From: Sulfuricella denitrificans
GTDB lineage: Bacteria; Pseudomonadota; Gammaproteobacteria; Burkholderiales; Sulfuricellaceae
DNA: 64,000 nucleotides
NCBI GenBank assembly: GCA_002632355.1
Contig: NSJJ01000007.1
Span: 112,387 to 176,386 of the forward strand
Reading direction: 5' to 3'
The notes under the pieces: generated by a model
What the model was told of the DNA's origin: nothing
What the model saw: only the letters and a program-made list of their open reading frames with translations
Databases searched by the model: none
Program-made: the position numbers and the translations under genes
Shown here: in pieces, positions 9,468 through 17,761 of the stretch
Position numbering within the stretch: position 1 is the stretch's first letter
Layout of the letters: each line of letters opens with the position of its first letter

Positions 9468-10207
9468 CCGGATTCCCCGCCGACGCCCTGATTGCCGCGC
9501 CGGTCATACTCTCGCTGGCTTACTTCATTCGCGGCATCTCCGGTTTTGGCTCGGGCCTGATCGCAGTCCCCTTGCTGGCGCATTTTCTGCCGCTGCAATT
9601 TGTGGTGCCGTTCATTCTGCTGCTCGACTTCACCGCCTCGGTGGTGATGGGCCACAAGGCAAGGGAGCACGTCAACTGGAAGGAAATCCGCCCCCTGCTG
9701 CCGTTCAGCCTGATCGGCATCGTTCTTGGCGTGATGCTGCTGACCAGCCTGCCCAGGGAGCCGCTGCTGACCGGCCTGGGACTCTTCGTGATGGCATTCG
9801 GGGTGCGCAACATCCTCGACCTGCACGGAGACAAACCCGCTTCGCAATGGTGGGCCATTCCGGTGGGCCTGACAGGGGGCACGGTGGGCGCGCTGTTCGG
9901 CACCGGCGGGCCGCCTTACATCATTTATCTTTCCCACCGCCTGCGCGACAAGGTCGAATTGCGCGCCACATTCTCGGGTTTGTTCCTGATAGACGGAGGG
10001 GTGCGTCTGGTGACTTTCCTCGTCATCGGATTGCTGCTGCAACCGGGCCTGCTGCTGGCCTACATCCTTGCCCTGCCAATCATGGCTGCGGGGCTCAAGG
10101 TGGGCCATAAGGTTCATCTTGGCCTGAGCAATCAGCAAATGCTCAGGCTGATCGGCGCATTGCTGCTGGGAAGCGGGATTTCACTTTTGTGGAAAGCCTG
10201 GAGTTAG
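9464..10207 (+). CDS. TauE/SafE-family sulfite/anion exporter (probable CTG start)
   Basis: The protein has the TauE/SafE look: about eight hydrophobic segments and the motif FIRGISGFGSGLIAVPLL near the N-terminus. A second half-repeat begins GLTGGTVGALFGTGGPPYIIYL. Family members export sulfite, sulfoacetate or related anions across the inner membrane. The first in-frame ATG lies at 9572, which would cut off TM1 and the conserved GxxSGFGSGLIAVP motif, so translation must start earlier. No ATG, GTG or TTG sits in a sensible place; CTG at 9464, overlapping the folB stop (CTGA), is the best candidate. It is convergent with soxB, so a role in exporting sulfite from sulfur oxidation is plausible but only inferred. 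Confidence 0.8.
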   Translation: MTGFPADALIAAPVILSLAYFIRGISGFGSGLIAVPLLAHFLPLQFVVPFILLLDFTASVVMGHKAREHVNWKEIRPLLPFSLIGIVLGVMLLTSLPREPLLTGLGLFVMAFGVRNILDLHGDKPASQWWAIPVGLTGGTVGALFGTGGPPYIIYLSHRLRDKVELRATFSGLFLIDGGVRLVTFLVIGLLLQPGLLLAYILALPIMAAGLKVGHKVHLGLSNQQMLRLIGALLLGSGISLLWKAWS

Positions 10208-10238
10208 AACCGGCCAAGGGAATGTTACCGTGAGTTTA

Positions 10239-10474
10239 CCTCCTCACCCCCCTTGTGCGAGCATCCGCTACGCGAATTGCCTGCTTGACCCGCTTCGGGG
10301 GGAAGCGGGTCTGCCCCTCTCCGACCTGCCCCTCCCCTGTCTCGCCAGAGCGAGCAGCTTCGCTGCCGCTCTCGGCGGGGACACTCCTTCAAGTGTGTTG
10401 TTCCGCTTCAGCGGAATACAACCACGGGGAAGACCCCTGCGATCTTGCGGGTGACAAGGGGAGGATGGGAGGGG
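10239..10474. repeat. Hairpin-rich intergenic element between tauE and soxB
   Basis: The 236-base element has C-rich left and G-rich right ends that are roughly inverted (CCCCCCTTGT against ACAAGGGGAGG). Inside it are at least four separate hairpins. These are GACCCGCTTC/GAAGCGGGTC (10287-10311), GAGCGaGCAG/CTGCcGCTC (about 10348-10371), ACACT/AGTGT (10381-10396) and TTCCGC/GCGGAA (10401-10416) flanked by GTTG/CAAC. No credible gene is present. It separates two convergent genes, so it may stop transcription from both sides; it may also be a mobile palindromic (REP- or MITE-like) unit. Confidence 0.6.
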
Positions 10475-10475
10475 T

Positions 10476-12191
10476 TTAGGCTATCCCCGGATTACCCTCA
10501 ACCCCAACCAGCTTGGGCATATTGAGTTTGCGCGGCGTGATCACCTTCTTGTCGCGCAGCCATGTCGATACCACGTCCCAGATCGGCTCCCCGCTCACGC
10601 CCTCGCCCACGGGCGCCCAACCAGCCACCTTGTAAGTCTTGTTGGGACTGACGGGCTTGCCTTTGAGTGTCATGTTGCTGATGCGCTTGCCGATCTTCTG
10701 GCGCGGATCGCAGGTGTACTGAATGCCTCCTACGCGCACCATGTCGCCGCCCTGCTGGTAATAGGGATCGGCATTGAACAGGTTGTCGCACACGTCTTCC
10801 ATGATGGTCTTGATGGTTTCGCCGGTCATTTCGGTCAGGGTGGTGGCCGGGTAGGTGATGGCGGTCTGGTCCATCAGGCGCTCCATGGTAATGGCTTCGC
10901 CCGGCAGCAGCGTGGTGCCCCAGCGGAATCCGGGCGAGAAAGCCGCATCGGCGCCCTTCACATCCATCAGGGCATCCAGGATCAGCTGGTCGAAAGTGCC
11001 GTTGAAATTGCCGCGACGGTAGAGCAGGTCTTCCGTCACCGCCAGTTTCTCGTTCAGCTTGGCTTCGTATGGCGCGCGATGCTTGTTGATCAGCGCCGTC
11101 ATGGCCGGGTCGGCTTCGAGCAGATTGGAGAATACCGGCAACAGCTTGTAGCGGTAATCACTGACCTTGCCATCTTTCACATCAAAATCCAGCACACCGA
11201 GGAACTTGCCGTTCGAGCCGGCATTGGTCACCAGCGTCTGGCCTTTGGCATTCTTCACGATGGCGGGTGCTGGAACACCATCGTGAGTATGACCGCCCAT
11301 GATGGCGTCGATGCCGGTGACGCGGCTGGCCATTTTGAGATCCACGTCCATGCCGTTGTGGGATATGACCACCACCACCTGGGCGCCTTTGGCGCGTGCC
11401 TCATCCACAATCTTCTGCATGTTCTCATCCTGGATGCCGAAGCTCCAGTCCGGTACCATCCAGCGTGGGTTGGCGATCGGCGTATAGGGGAATGACTGGC
11501 CAATGATGGCCACCGGCACCCCGTTCATTTCCTTCATGGTGTAGGGCTTGAACACCTGGTCACCGAAATCGTTGGTCTTGATATTCTGCGCCACGAAATC
11601 GACCGTACCCTTGAAATCGTTATCCACGATCTGCTTCACGCGCTCGGCGCCGAGGGTAAATTCCCAGTGGCCGGTCATGACATCCACGCCGAGCAGTTTG
11701 CAGGCATCGACCATATCCTGGCCGTTGCTCCACAAGGCCGTAGCCGAACCCTGCCAGGTATCGCCGCCATCCAGCAGCAGCGCGCCCGGACGCGAAGCGC
11801 GCATTTTTTTCACCAGTGTGGAAAGATGGGCGAAGCCACCGACCTTGCCGTAGGTTTTTGCAGCGGCGGAGAAATCCAGATAGGTAAAGGCATGCGCCTC
11901 CGAAGTACCCGGCCGGATGCCGAATTGCTTGAGCAGCTTCTCGCCCACCAGGTGTGGCGCCTTGCCAAAATTCGTGCCCAGGCCGATATTCACATTCGGC
12001 TCGCGAAAATAAATCGGCATCAACTGTGCGTGGGAGTCGGTGATATGCAGGAAACTGACATTGCCGAATTTTGGCACATCGTAAAACTGTCCACCTTGTG
12101 CCGAGGCCAGAGCAAATTTGCAGTTGAGCGCAAAACCGGTTGCGCTCGCCGCAGCCAGAAGCTGCAGAAATTCACGGCGATTCATGGACAT
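10476..12191 (-). CDS. soxB: Thiosulfohydrolase SoxB
   Basis: SoxB hydrolyses the terminal sulfone from SoxY-bound thiocysteine-S-sulfate, releasing sulfate in the periplasmic thiosulfate-oxidising cycle. The 571-residue protein starts with a twin-arginine signal, NRREFLQLLAAASATG. It has the metallophosphoesterase/5'-nucleotidase motifs LHITDSHAQLMP (residues 48-59), LLDGGDTWQGS, GHWEF, VVISHNGMD and MGGHTHDG for the dinuclear Mn site. The C-terminal nucleotidase-like domain is complete. It is last in soxXYZAB but separated from soxA by a strong terminator hairpin (12249-12282), so its expression may differ. The ATG at 12191 has a GGAGC ribosome site; a second ATG two codons later is possible. 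Confidence 0.96.
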   Translation of the reverse strand: MSMNRREFLQLLAAASATGFALNCKFALASAQGGQFYDVPKFGNVSFLHITDSHAQLMPIYFREPNVNIGLGTNFGKAPHLVGEKLLKQFGIRPGTSEAHAFTYLDFSAAAKTYGKVGGFAHLSTLVKKMRASRPGALLLDGGDTWQGSATALWSNGQDMVDACKLLGVDVMTGHWEFTLGAERVKQIVDNDFKGTVDFVAQNIKTNDFGDQVFKPYTMKEMNGVPVAIIGQSFPYTPIANPRWMVPDWSFGIQDENMQKIVDEARAKGAQVVVVISHNGMDVDLKMASRVTGIDAIMGGHTHDGVPAPAIVKNAKGQTLVTNAGSNGKFLGVLDFDVKDGKVSDYRYKLLPVFSNLLEADPAMTALINKHRAPYEAKLNEKLAVTEDLLYRRGNFNGTFDQLILDALMDVKGADAAFSPGFRWGTTLLPGEAITMERLMDQTAITYPATTLTEMTGETIKTIMEDVCDNLFNADPYYQQGGDMVRVGGIQYTCDPRQKIGKRISNMTLKGKPVSPNKTYKVAGWAPVGEGVSGEPIWDVVSTWLRDKKVITPRKLNMPKLVGVEGNPGIA

Positions 12192-12248
12192 TTTTCGCTC
12201 CTATGACTCTGTTCTAATTGATTTTAATCAAGCCCGTAAATATTGGGC

Positions 12249-12282
12249 AAAAAAATAGCCGCAGCACGGACGTGCTGCGGCT
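12249..12282 (-). terminator. Rho-independent terminator between soxA and soxB
   Basis: The arms AGCCGCAGCACG (12257-12268) and CGTGCTGCGGCT (12271-12282) are perfect 12-base complements. On the minus strand they are followed by a T-rich run (positions 12256 down to 12249). The hairpin starts eight bases past the soxA stop, the textbook layout of an intrinsic terminator. Because soxB lies downstream on the same strand, it may reduce rather than abolish readthrough. Confidence 0.88.
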
Positions 12283-12290
12283 CAGCGCTG

Positions 12291-13118
12291 TTACTTGCGG
12301 AATACGGAAGCCTTGAGGGGCAAACCATTGTCCTGATAGGACATGAAATATTCCAGATTGTTAAACTCATCGCTGCCCACTTCAAACGGCACTGCGCGAA
12401 CCTGGCTGTTGCAGCCCTTGTAGCGGTTCTGCAATGTCGTCAGACGTTCGCCTGCACGGAATGCCGGCCAGTGAGTGGTCTGACCCAGCGTAGGCGACAA
12501 TACTTCGGCGCGAATACGGTTACCCGCATTGTCGACATGGCATGAGGCACAGGAAAAGTTCAGCTGGCCGCGACGACGGAAATAGAACTCCTTGCCCGCC
12601 TCATAGGCAGCCAGTGCCGCGGCGCCCTCGACCTTGACGTTCATTTTCATGCCATCGGACAAGGTACGCGCATAGGAGGTCAGGATCCCCATGGTATTCA
12701 CGTCGCTCAGCTTGAACTCGGTTTCGCCGTTGGCTTTGAGGCACTGATTGATGTCCGCCTCGAAAGTCACCACCTTGTTCAGTGAAGCATCGAAACGGGG
12801 ATAGTTGCCCGCCACATTCTTGCCCCCATTAGGGAAGCAACTGGCAAAGGTCTTGCCATTCTTGAACGGCTTGTTCCACATTTCCTTGCCGGCTTCCACC
12901 ACGCTTTCAAACGGCGGAAATTCCATAATGCTGTCGTACTGCGACTTGCTGTCCTTATCCAGGGCCAGCGCACCATAAATGTAATCCTGATATTTGACCG
13001 CGGGCAGTTTGCTCTTGAAATGGGCAACTATCTGCTTGCGGTCGTCTTCGGGAGCAGCCTGCGCAACTGCGCTTGCCATCAAGCCCGCACCCAACAAAGC
13101 CAATGCTATCTTTTTCAT
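12291..13118 (-). CDS. soxA: L-cysteine S-thiosulfotransferase subunit SoxA (monohaem form)
   Basis: SoxA with SoxX oxidatively links thiosulfate to the SoxY cysteine. The 275-residue precursor has a Sec signal (MKKIALALLGAGLMASAVAQA). One c-type haem motif is intact, CASCH at residues 190-194. The active-site haem-ligand cysteine is in RYKGCN (Cys236). The first haem site of dihaem SoxA proteins is degenerate here: Cys94 in FASCFPNGG has no CxxCH, and Cys126 may pair with it as a disulfide. This is therefore the monohaem type. The gene follows soxZ by 56 bases and is followed by a terminator. Confidence 0.95.
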   Translation of the reverse strand: MKKIALALLGAGLMASAVAQAAPEDDRKQIVAHFKSKLPAVKYQDYIYGALALDKDSKSQYDSIMEFPPFESVVEAGKEMWNKPFKNGKTFASCFPNGGKNVAGNYPRFDASLNKVVTFEADINQCLKANGETEFKLSDVNTMGILTSYARTLSDGMKMNVKVEGAAALAAYEAGKEFYFRRRGQLNFSCASCHVDNAGNRIRAEVLSPTLGQTTHWPAFRAGERLTTLQNRYKGCNSQVRAVPFEVGSDEFNNLEYFMSYQDNGLPLKASVFRK

Positions 13119-13174
13119 ACTACTCCTCCGTCGTATGGGATAGACCGGGAAACCCCGGCCTCCACGGCCTGTAT

Positions 13175-13489
13175 TTAGCTGATTGCTGCTTCGTCAGTGC
13201 GCTTGTCGCCGGTATTGTCCACCCAGTTGATTACCACTTTGTCGCCGGCCTTGGCACCCTTGACCTTGAAACCAAGGAAAGGGTTCTTGGCAATCGCGCC
13301 GCTCCACTGTGCATCGAGTACCACCTTGCCACCCACGGTCACGTTCACCGTCTGGATGTGATGCGCCGGAATCGGCTTGCCAGTCTTTGCGTCCTTGCGC
13401 AGACCGGTTTCCATAATGTGGTTCATCAGCACTTTGATGTCTGCTGCATCGCCCTGCATCTGGGCACGGATTTTCATCGGTTCAGCCAT
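13175..13489 (-). CDS. soxZ: Thiosulfate oxidation carrier complex protein SoxZ
   Basis: SoxZ is the small immunoglobulin-fold partner of SoxY in the SoxYZ sulfur-carrier complex. The product is 104 residues, the usual size. It has the family features MKIRAQMQGDAADIKVLMNHIMETG, KTGKPIPAHHIQTV and SGAIAKNPFLGFKVKGAKAGD. It has no signal peptide, as expected for a protein exported as a passenger with TAT-targeted SoxY. It lies between soxY and soxA; the 106-base gap to soxY has short inverted repeats but no convincing terminator. Confidence 0.95.
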   Translation of the reverse strand: MAEPMKIRAQMQGDAADIKVLMNHIMETGLRKDAKTGKPIPAHHIQTVNVTVGGKVVLDAQWSGAIAKNPFLGFKVKGAKAGDKVVINWVDNTGDKRTDEAAIS

Positions 13490-13595
13490 TTTAATTTCCT
13501 TTAATAATTTAGCGTTTCTTTATATCGATTCACGGTTTCGGCTCATCAAGTGATCCAGCCGGGCCTTGCCGACACAGGATCACGAACCGTCCGGA

Positions 13596-14066
13596 TTAAC
13601 CGCCGCAACCACCGATCGTGACCTTTACTTCCTTGGCCGTCATGTAAGTTTTGCCGCCCGCCTTCACCACCACGGTCACATTGGAGGTCTTGGCCATCTT
13701 GATACGGGTGGAAACATAGCCTTCCGCGCCGTTGGAAAAAGTGAAATCGGCAATCAGCGGATTGACGTTCTGATCCACAAAAATCGCGATATCCGTGGTG
13801 CCGGCAATCTTGCTGGTCACTTCCACTGGGACCACGGCGCCGTTCTCGGCGATTTCCGGCGCCTTGATCAGGATGTCCGCACTCTTGGCGGCACTGGCGG
13901 CATCGATACCCTTCATGGCATCGGCCAGATTCTTGGCTTCAAATGCATTCTTGTTCCACTCGGCGGCCAGCACCTGGCCAGGCTTGAGCAGACCGGCAGC
14001 AATCGCCACAGCGACCGTGCCTGCAGCACCGGTGCTCTTCAGAAAAGTTCTACGCAACTGGTTCAT
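13596..14066 (-). CDS. soxY: Thiosulfate oxidation carrier protein SoxY
   Basis: SoxY carries sulfur intermediates on the cysteine of its flexible C-terminal arm. The 156-residue precursor ends in the diagnostic VTIGGCGG, with the substrate-binding Cys154. The N-terminus has a twin-arginine signal, LRRTFLKSTGAAGTVAV, and the mature part keeps the SoxY fold segments (IAIFVDQNVNPLIADFTF). It lies directly after soxX and before soxZ. Export needs the Tat system, whose tatABC genes are at 41609-43212. Confidence 0.96.
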   Translation of the reverse strand: MNQLRRTFLKSTGAAGTVAVAIAAGLLKPGQVLAAEWNKNAFEAKNLADAMKGIDAASAAKSADILIKAPEIAENGAVVPVEVTSKIAGTTDIAIFVDQNVNPLIADFTFSNGAEGYVSTRIKMAKTSNVTVVVKAGGKTYMTAKEVKVTIGGCGG

Positions 14067-14090
14067 GTTTGGAGCTCCTTGCTAAATATA

Positions 14091-14459
14091 TTAAAGGGTG
14101 TAAATAAAGTCGACGACCTGATCGATTTCCTGATCGGTCAGAATTTTGTGCTTGCCCATGGGCGGCATTACAGACTTGGGGTTCGCCGCAGTGGCGTCCC
14201 AGATCTGGGCGCGCAGCTTGGCACGGTCCGGCCAGCGCAGCTTCATGGCAATCAGCGGCGGCGCGATCGAGCCGGCCATTTCGCCCTTGGTGCCGGGCAT
14301 GGCATGGCAGGCGAGGCAATTACCCAGTTTCTTGCTGAAAGCGACTGCCTGACCAGGCATGCCGCCATGTGCCTCATCGTCTTCTTCAGCCCATGCCGGT
14401 GCCGCCACACTGGCGCCCAGCACAACTGCGACCATCAAAAGGGAAATGCGTTGACGCAT
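14091..14459 (-). CDS. soxX: Sulfur oxidation c-type cytochrome SoxX
   Basis: SoxX accepts the electrons released when SoxAX joins thiosulfate to SoxY. I chose the ATG at 14459 because GGAGGA sits just upstream; an upstream in-frame ATG would bury that site. The 122-residue precursor has a Sec signal (RISLLMVAVVLGASVAAPAWA) and a haem site NCLACH (Cys48, Cys51, His52). A likely distal methionine lies in MPPMGKHKILT (about residues 98-108). It is the first gene of soxXYZAB and has a good sigma-70-type promoter 48-76 bases upstream. Confidence 0.94.
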   Translation of the reverse strand: MRQRISLLMVAVVLGASVAAPAWAEEDDEAHGGMPGQAVAFSKKLGNCLACHAMPGTKGEMAGSIAPPLIAMKLRWPDRAKLRAQIWDATAANPKSVMPPMGKHKILTDQEIDQVVDFIYTL

Positions 14460-14474
14460 CGTGTCTTCCTCCAT

Positions 14475-14797
14475 TTAGCTTTTTTATCCCATAGCGGATG
14501 TTGCCTAGCATACCTATTTTTTTTTGCGATGCAAACTAAAAAACACAAAAATATCTATATTTTTCAATAAGTAGTATAAATGTACCAGTTCCTTGAGTAC
14601 TTAACGTCGATCTTCAGCAGAGCAACATGAACGCCACCCACCCGCATTGCGACGCTCACTCGGGCCTAACTGCCAAACTGCGTAAAATAGGTTTGTCAAA
14701 CTCATGATTTTCCGTCAGAATCTTGGGAGATTTTCTTCCGTATTCAGGCACAACCACACGGTTTCTGGCCCGTTTCAATCAAAGGCTGCCCAGTTGC
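14475..14797. other. Divergent intergenic region between soxX and zapD
   Basis: This 323-base stretch holds the soxX promoter at its left. It also has a markedly AT-rich centre (14520-14590, with T- and A-runs), consistent with a regulatory region serving both directions. The open frame running from 14723 into zapD has no ribosome site and lacks conservation signals, so I treat it as upstream DNA. No tRNA or small-RNA gene is recognisable. Confidence 0.5.
14507..14535 (-). promoter_or_regulatory. Probable sigma-70 promoter of soxXYZA(B)
   Basis: Read on the minus strand, TTTGCA (-35, 14530-14535) and TATGCT (-10, 14507-14512) are separated by 17 bases. The spacer contains a nine-base A-run. 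Transcription would begin near 14500, giving a leader of about 40 bases to the soxX ATG. I see no clear SoxR-like operator. Confidence 0.5.
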
Positions 14798-15553
14798 ATG
14801 ATTAGCTACGACTATCCTCTTAACGAACGGGTTCGCACTTTATTGCGGCTTGAGGATTTGTTCGCCAAAGCGGAATTCTTCGCCTCGCAGGCTCAGGCGC
14901 TTGACCATCATGCCGCGCTGCTTTCGCTTTTCGAAATTCTGGAAGTGTCCTGTCGTGCCGACCTGAAGACCGACCTGCTGCAGGAACTGGAACGCCAGAA
15001 GCAGATGCTGGAAACGCTGCGCCACAACCCGGCCATTTCACAACAGGCGCTGGATGACATACTGGCGGACATCAGCCAGACCGCAACCCGGCTGCATGAG
15101 CTTTCCGGCAAACTGGGGCAGCACATCCGTGACAACGAATGGCTGATGAGCATCAAGCAACGCACCACCATTCCCGGCGGCGTATGCGAATTCGACCTGC
15201 CTTCCTACCATTTCTGGCTTAGCCTCGATGTGGAAACACGCCGCAACGACCTGAACGAATGGTTTACCCCCCTGCGGGCAGTCCACAAGGGCTTGCAACT
15301 GGTGCTGAAACTGCTTCGCGACAGCGGCAAGACTTCACACCAGACCGCCCAGCATGGCGCATTCCAGCAAATGCTGGCGGGCCGCGTAGCCCAGCTGATC
15401 CGCATCACGCTGGACAGCGACATGCCCTGTTTCCCCGAAATCAGCGCCAACAAATACGCCATCAACATCCGCTTCACCGCCCTCGGTGGGACACAGAAAC
15501 CCAGAGCCTGTGACCTCAACGTCGAATTCGACCTGACCCTATGTAATTTTTAA
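14798..15553 (+). CDS. zapD: Cell division protein ZapD
   Basis: ZapD cross-links FtsZ protofilaments at the Z ring. The product from the ATG at 14798 is 251 residues, the usual length, and begins [22 protein letters not shown], the conserved family N-terminus. It continues with the helical domain and the C-terminal beta domain ([17 protein letters not shown], near residues 124-140). A longer frame upstream is open but would add residues unlike the family. yacG follows six bases after the stop, the usual zapD-yacG pairing. Confidence 0.93.
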   Translation: MISYDYPLNERVRTLLRLEDLFAKAEFFASQAQALDHHAALLSLFEILEVSCRADLKTDLLQELERQKQMLETLRHNPAISQQALDDILADISQTATRLHELSGKLGQHIRDNEWLMSIKQRTTIPGGVCEFDLPSYHFWLSLDVETRRNDLNEWFTPLRAVHKGLQLVLKLLRDSGKTSHQTAQHGAFQQMLAGRVAQLIRITLDSDMPCFPEISANKYAINIRFTALGGTQKPRACDLNVEFDLTLCNF

Positions 15554-15558
15554 TCGAA

Positions 15559-15765
15559 ATGCCTTCTGCTCCAATAAAGCATCGCGCCGTTCCCTGTCCG
15601 CTCTGCGGCAAAGCCACCCCTTTTACACCAGACAATCCATACCGTCCTTTTTGCAGTCAACGCTGCAAGCTGATCGACCTGGGCCAGTGGGCCAACGAGG
15701 AATACCGCGTCCCCGACTCCGGAACGCGTCTTAACGAAGGACCGGAAGATCCAGGCATGTCATGA
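15559..15765 (+). CDS. yacG: DNA gyrase inhibitor YacG
   Basis: YacG is a small zinc protein that binds GyrB and blocks DNA binding by gyrase. The 68-residue product has the four zinc cysteines in CPLCGK (Cys13, Cys16) and [14 protein letters not shown] (Cys32, Cys36), followed by the characteristic ANEEYRVP. It lies six bases after zapD and ends one base before the convergent Nudix-fusion gene. Confidence 0.93.
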   Translation: MPSAPIKHRAVPCPLCGKATPFTPDNPYRPFCSQRCKLIDLGQWANEEYRVPDSGTRLNEGPEDPGMS

Positions 15766-15766
15766 A

Positions 15767-16708
15767 CTAGCTCCAGCTGGCGCGCAGCATGGCGATACCA
15801 TGCGCGCCCATCTGCCGGGCGGTATCGAGCTGATCCAGGCCCATGCCGCCGAGTGCATAGACCGGCAGCGGATAATCCCGGATCAGCCGCACGAAACCAT
15901 CCCAGCCCAGCGTCTCCGCACCCGGATGCGTCAGGGTCGGCAACACCGGGCTCAACTGCACATAATCCAGCCCCAGGTGTACCGCACGCTCCAGCTCGGC
16001 AGCAGAATGGCAGGAAGCGCCCACCAGCCCGGCTGCGGGCCGGGCCTCAAGCGCCATCAGCGCCGCACCCGGCAAATGCACGCCATCCTCGCCCACGCTT
16101 GTCTCCAGCCCGGATTCGGTATTGATCACAACGCGCGCGCCATGCGCATGCGCCAGGTCCACCATCTGCCGCGCCACCCTTTCCAGCTCGGCCGGCGGCA
16201 AAGTTTTCTCGCGTATCTGGATCAGGCGCATACCCCGCGCCAGCGCCGCTTCCATGCGTTCCATGAACAAGGCTTCGCCCAGGCTTGCGACCTGGCTGAT
16301 CGCCAGAATGGACGGCAATTCCAGCGCCTGCAAAATCGGTCCGTTGGCGGGCAGCAGCGGCGCCACCGCCACCGCACCCGGCTTCTGCCATTGCAGCAAC
16401 TGGCTTTCCTTGCCGTGCAACTCGCCGTGCCACGCCACCACGCGGAAAAAATGCAGTTTCACGCTGGCGTGTTCGTAATCGAAATGCCGCACCAGCCAGG
16501 GCCAGGCATGATCCATCTCGATCCCCAGCTCCTCGTGCAATTCGCGCTTCAGGGCATGTTCAAGCGACTCCCCCGCTTCCACCTTGCCGCCCGGAAACTC
16601 CCAGTAACCCGCATAGGGCTTGCCCTCGGGCCGCCGCGCCAGCAGAAAGCGGCCATCCGGCTGCAGAATCACCGCTGCGACCACATCCACGATCTTTTTT
16701 CCGTTCAT
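15767..16708 (-). CDS. Nudix hydrolase (MutT-like) fused to a ThiE/TenI-like domain
   Basis: The 313-residue protein has two parts. Residues about 5-130 are a MutT-type Nudix hydrolase with the complete box GKVEAGES-REL-EELGI (about 41-63), expected to clean 8-oxo-dGTP or similar nucleotides. Residues about 140-313 resemble thiamine-phosphate synthase: LIQIREKTLPP, GVHLPG, VGASCHS and DYVQLSPVLPTLTHPG. In the second part the usual catalytic VNDR is INTE, so true ThiE activity is doubtful. Such fusions recur in beta- and gammaproteobacteria. The ATG at 16708 overlaps the stop of the AAA-ATPase gene (ATGA), suggesting coupling. Confidence 0.88.
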   Translation of the reverse strand: MNGKKIVDVVAAVILQPDGRFLLARRPEGKPYAGYWEFPGGKVEAGESLEHALKRELHEELGIEMDHAWPWLVRHFDYEHASVKLHFFRVVAWHGELHGKESQLLQWQKPGAVAVAPLLPANGPILQALELPSILAISQVASLGEALFMERMEAALARGMRLIQIREKTLPPAELERVARQMVDLAHAHGARVVINTESGLETSVGEDGVHLPGAALMALEARPAAGLVGASCHSAAELERAVHLGLDYVQLSPVLPTLTHPGAETLGWDGFVRLIRDYPLPVYALGGMGLDQLDTARQMGAHGIAMLRASWS

Positions 16709-17580
16709 TGTTTCGCCCTCAGTCCCATTCGCCCCGCCCAGTCGCGCGCGAACTGCCAGGCCGAACGGCCGCTGCGCGAACCGCGCCCCAGCGCCCATTG
16801 CAGCGCCTCGCGCCGCACTTTTTCCGAATCGGCCTCCGGCACGCCCAGCTGGGCCAGCCAGTAACGCGCGATGGCCAGATATTCGTCCTGATCAAAGGGG
16901 TAAAAGGACAGCCACAGGCCGAAACGCTCGGAGAGCGAAACTTTCTCCTCGGTCGTTTCGCCCGGCCGGATTTCCCCATCCACGGTCGTGGTTTCGAGAT
17001 TTTCCGCCATGAATTCAGGCATCAGGTGGCGGCGATTGGAGGTGGCATAGATCAGCACATTCTCGGACGGCGCCGCCACCGAACCATCCAGTGCCACTTT
17101 GAGCGCGCGATAGCCCGGCTCGCCGGCATCGAAGGAAAGATCGTCGCAGAACACGATGAAGCGTTCGGGGCGCTGGCACAAAATTTCGACGATATCCGGC
17201 AGATCGACCAGCTCCATGCGCTCCACCTCGATCAGGCGCAAGCCCCTGGCGGCATACTGATTCAGCAGCGCCTTGATCAGCGAGGATTTTCCGGTACCGC
17301 GCGCCCCGGTCAGGAGCACGTTGTTGGCCGGCAGCCCGCGCACGAACTGGCGCGTGTTGCGCTCGATCAGCTTCTTCTGCTCCTCCACTCCCTGCAGATC
17401 GGCGAGACGAATGTGATGCGGATGCATCACTGGCTGAAGAAAGCCCTGCCCGCCCCGTTTGCGCCAGCGAAAGGCCACCGAGGCACCCCAGTCAGGCGCA
17501 GATAGCGGGCCGGGAAGCATCTGTTCCACCCGCTGCAACAAGGACTCGGCGCGGGAGAGAATATTTTCAATATTTTTCAT
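16705..17580 (-). CDS. DUF815-family AAA ATPase
   Basis: The 291-residue product is a full-length DUF815 protein. It contains the Walker A motif LTGARGTGKSSLIKALL (about residues 91-107), a Walker B-like FIVFCDDLSFD, and the sensor-like YATSNRRHLMPEF. The C-terminal segment ends in GRGSRSGRSAWQFARDW, a family hallmark. Its cellular role is unknown. It is cytoplasmic and is translationally coupled to the Nudix fusion gene (4-base overlap). It is divergent from the J-domain-like gene set, with 181 AT-rich bases between. Confidence 0.85.
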   Translation of the reverse strand: MKNIENILSRAESLLQRVEQMLPGPLSAPDWGASVAFRWRKRGGQGFLQPVMHPHHIRLADLQGVEEQKKLIERNTRQFVRGLPANNVLLTGARGTGKSSLIKALLNQYAARGLRLIEVERMELVDLPDIVEILCQRPERFIVFCDDLSFDAGEPGYRALKVALDGSVAAPSENVLIYATSNRRHLMPEFMAENLETTTVDGEIRPGETTEEKVSLSERFGLWLSFYPFDQDEYLAIARYWLAQLGVPEADSEKVRREALQWALGRGSRSGRSAWQFARDWAGRMGLRAKQ

Positions 17581-17761
17581 TCAATTGGAATCCAACAAAG
17601 CATTAGAATCGCAAAACAAAAAGGACAAGAAACACCTTTATTGTTGTCATGATTTTTGATTACACTGCTTACGCTGTGCATATTCAGTCCAACAATATTG
17701 ATTTCCTCATGCAATGGAGGTTTTTCGCACCTCATGGAGTTGAAGTCAAGCAGAGCGAGGC

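Noticed and set aside
10230..10479. Small plus-strand frames in the tauE-soxB gap
   Set aside because: They translate a hairpin-rich repeat and have no ribosome site.
14723..14797. Longer zapD start
   Set aside because: The conserved ZapD N-terminus begins at 14798, and the extra residues have no family similarity.
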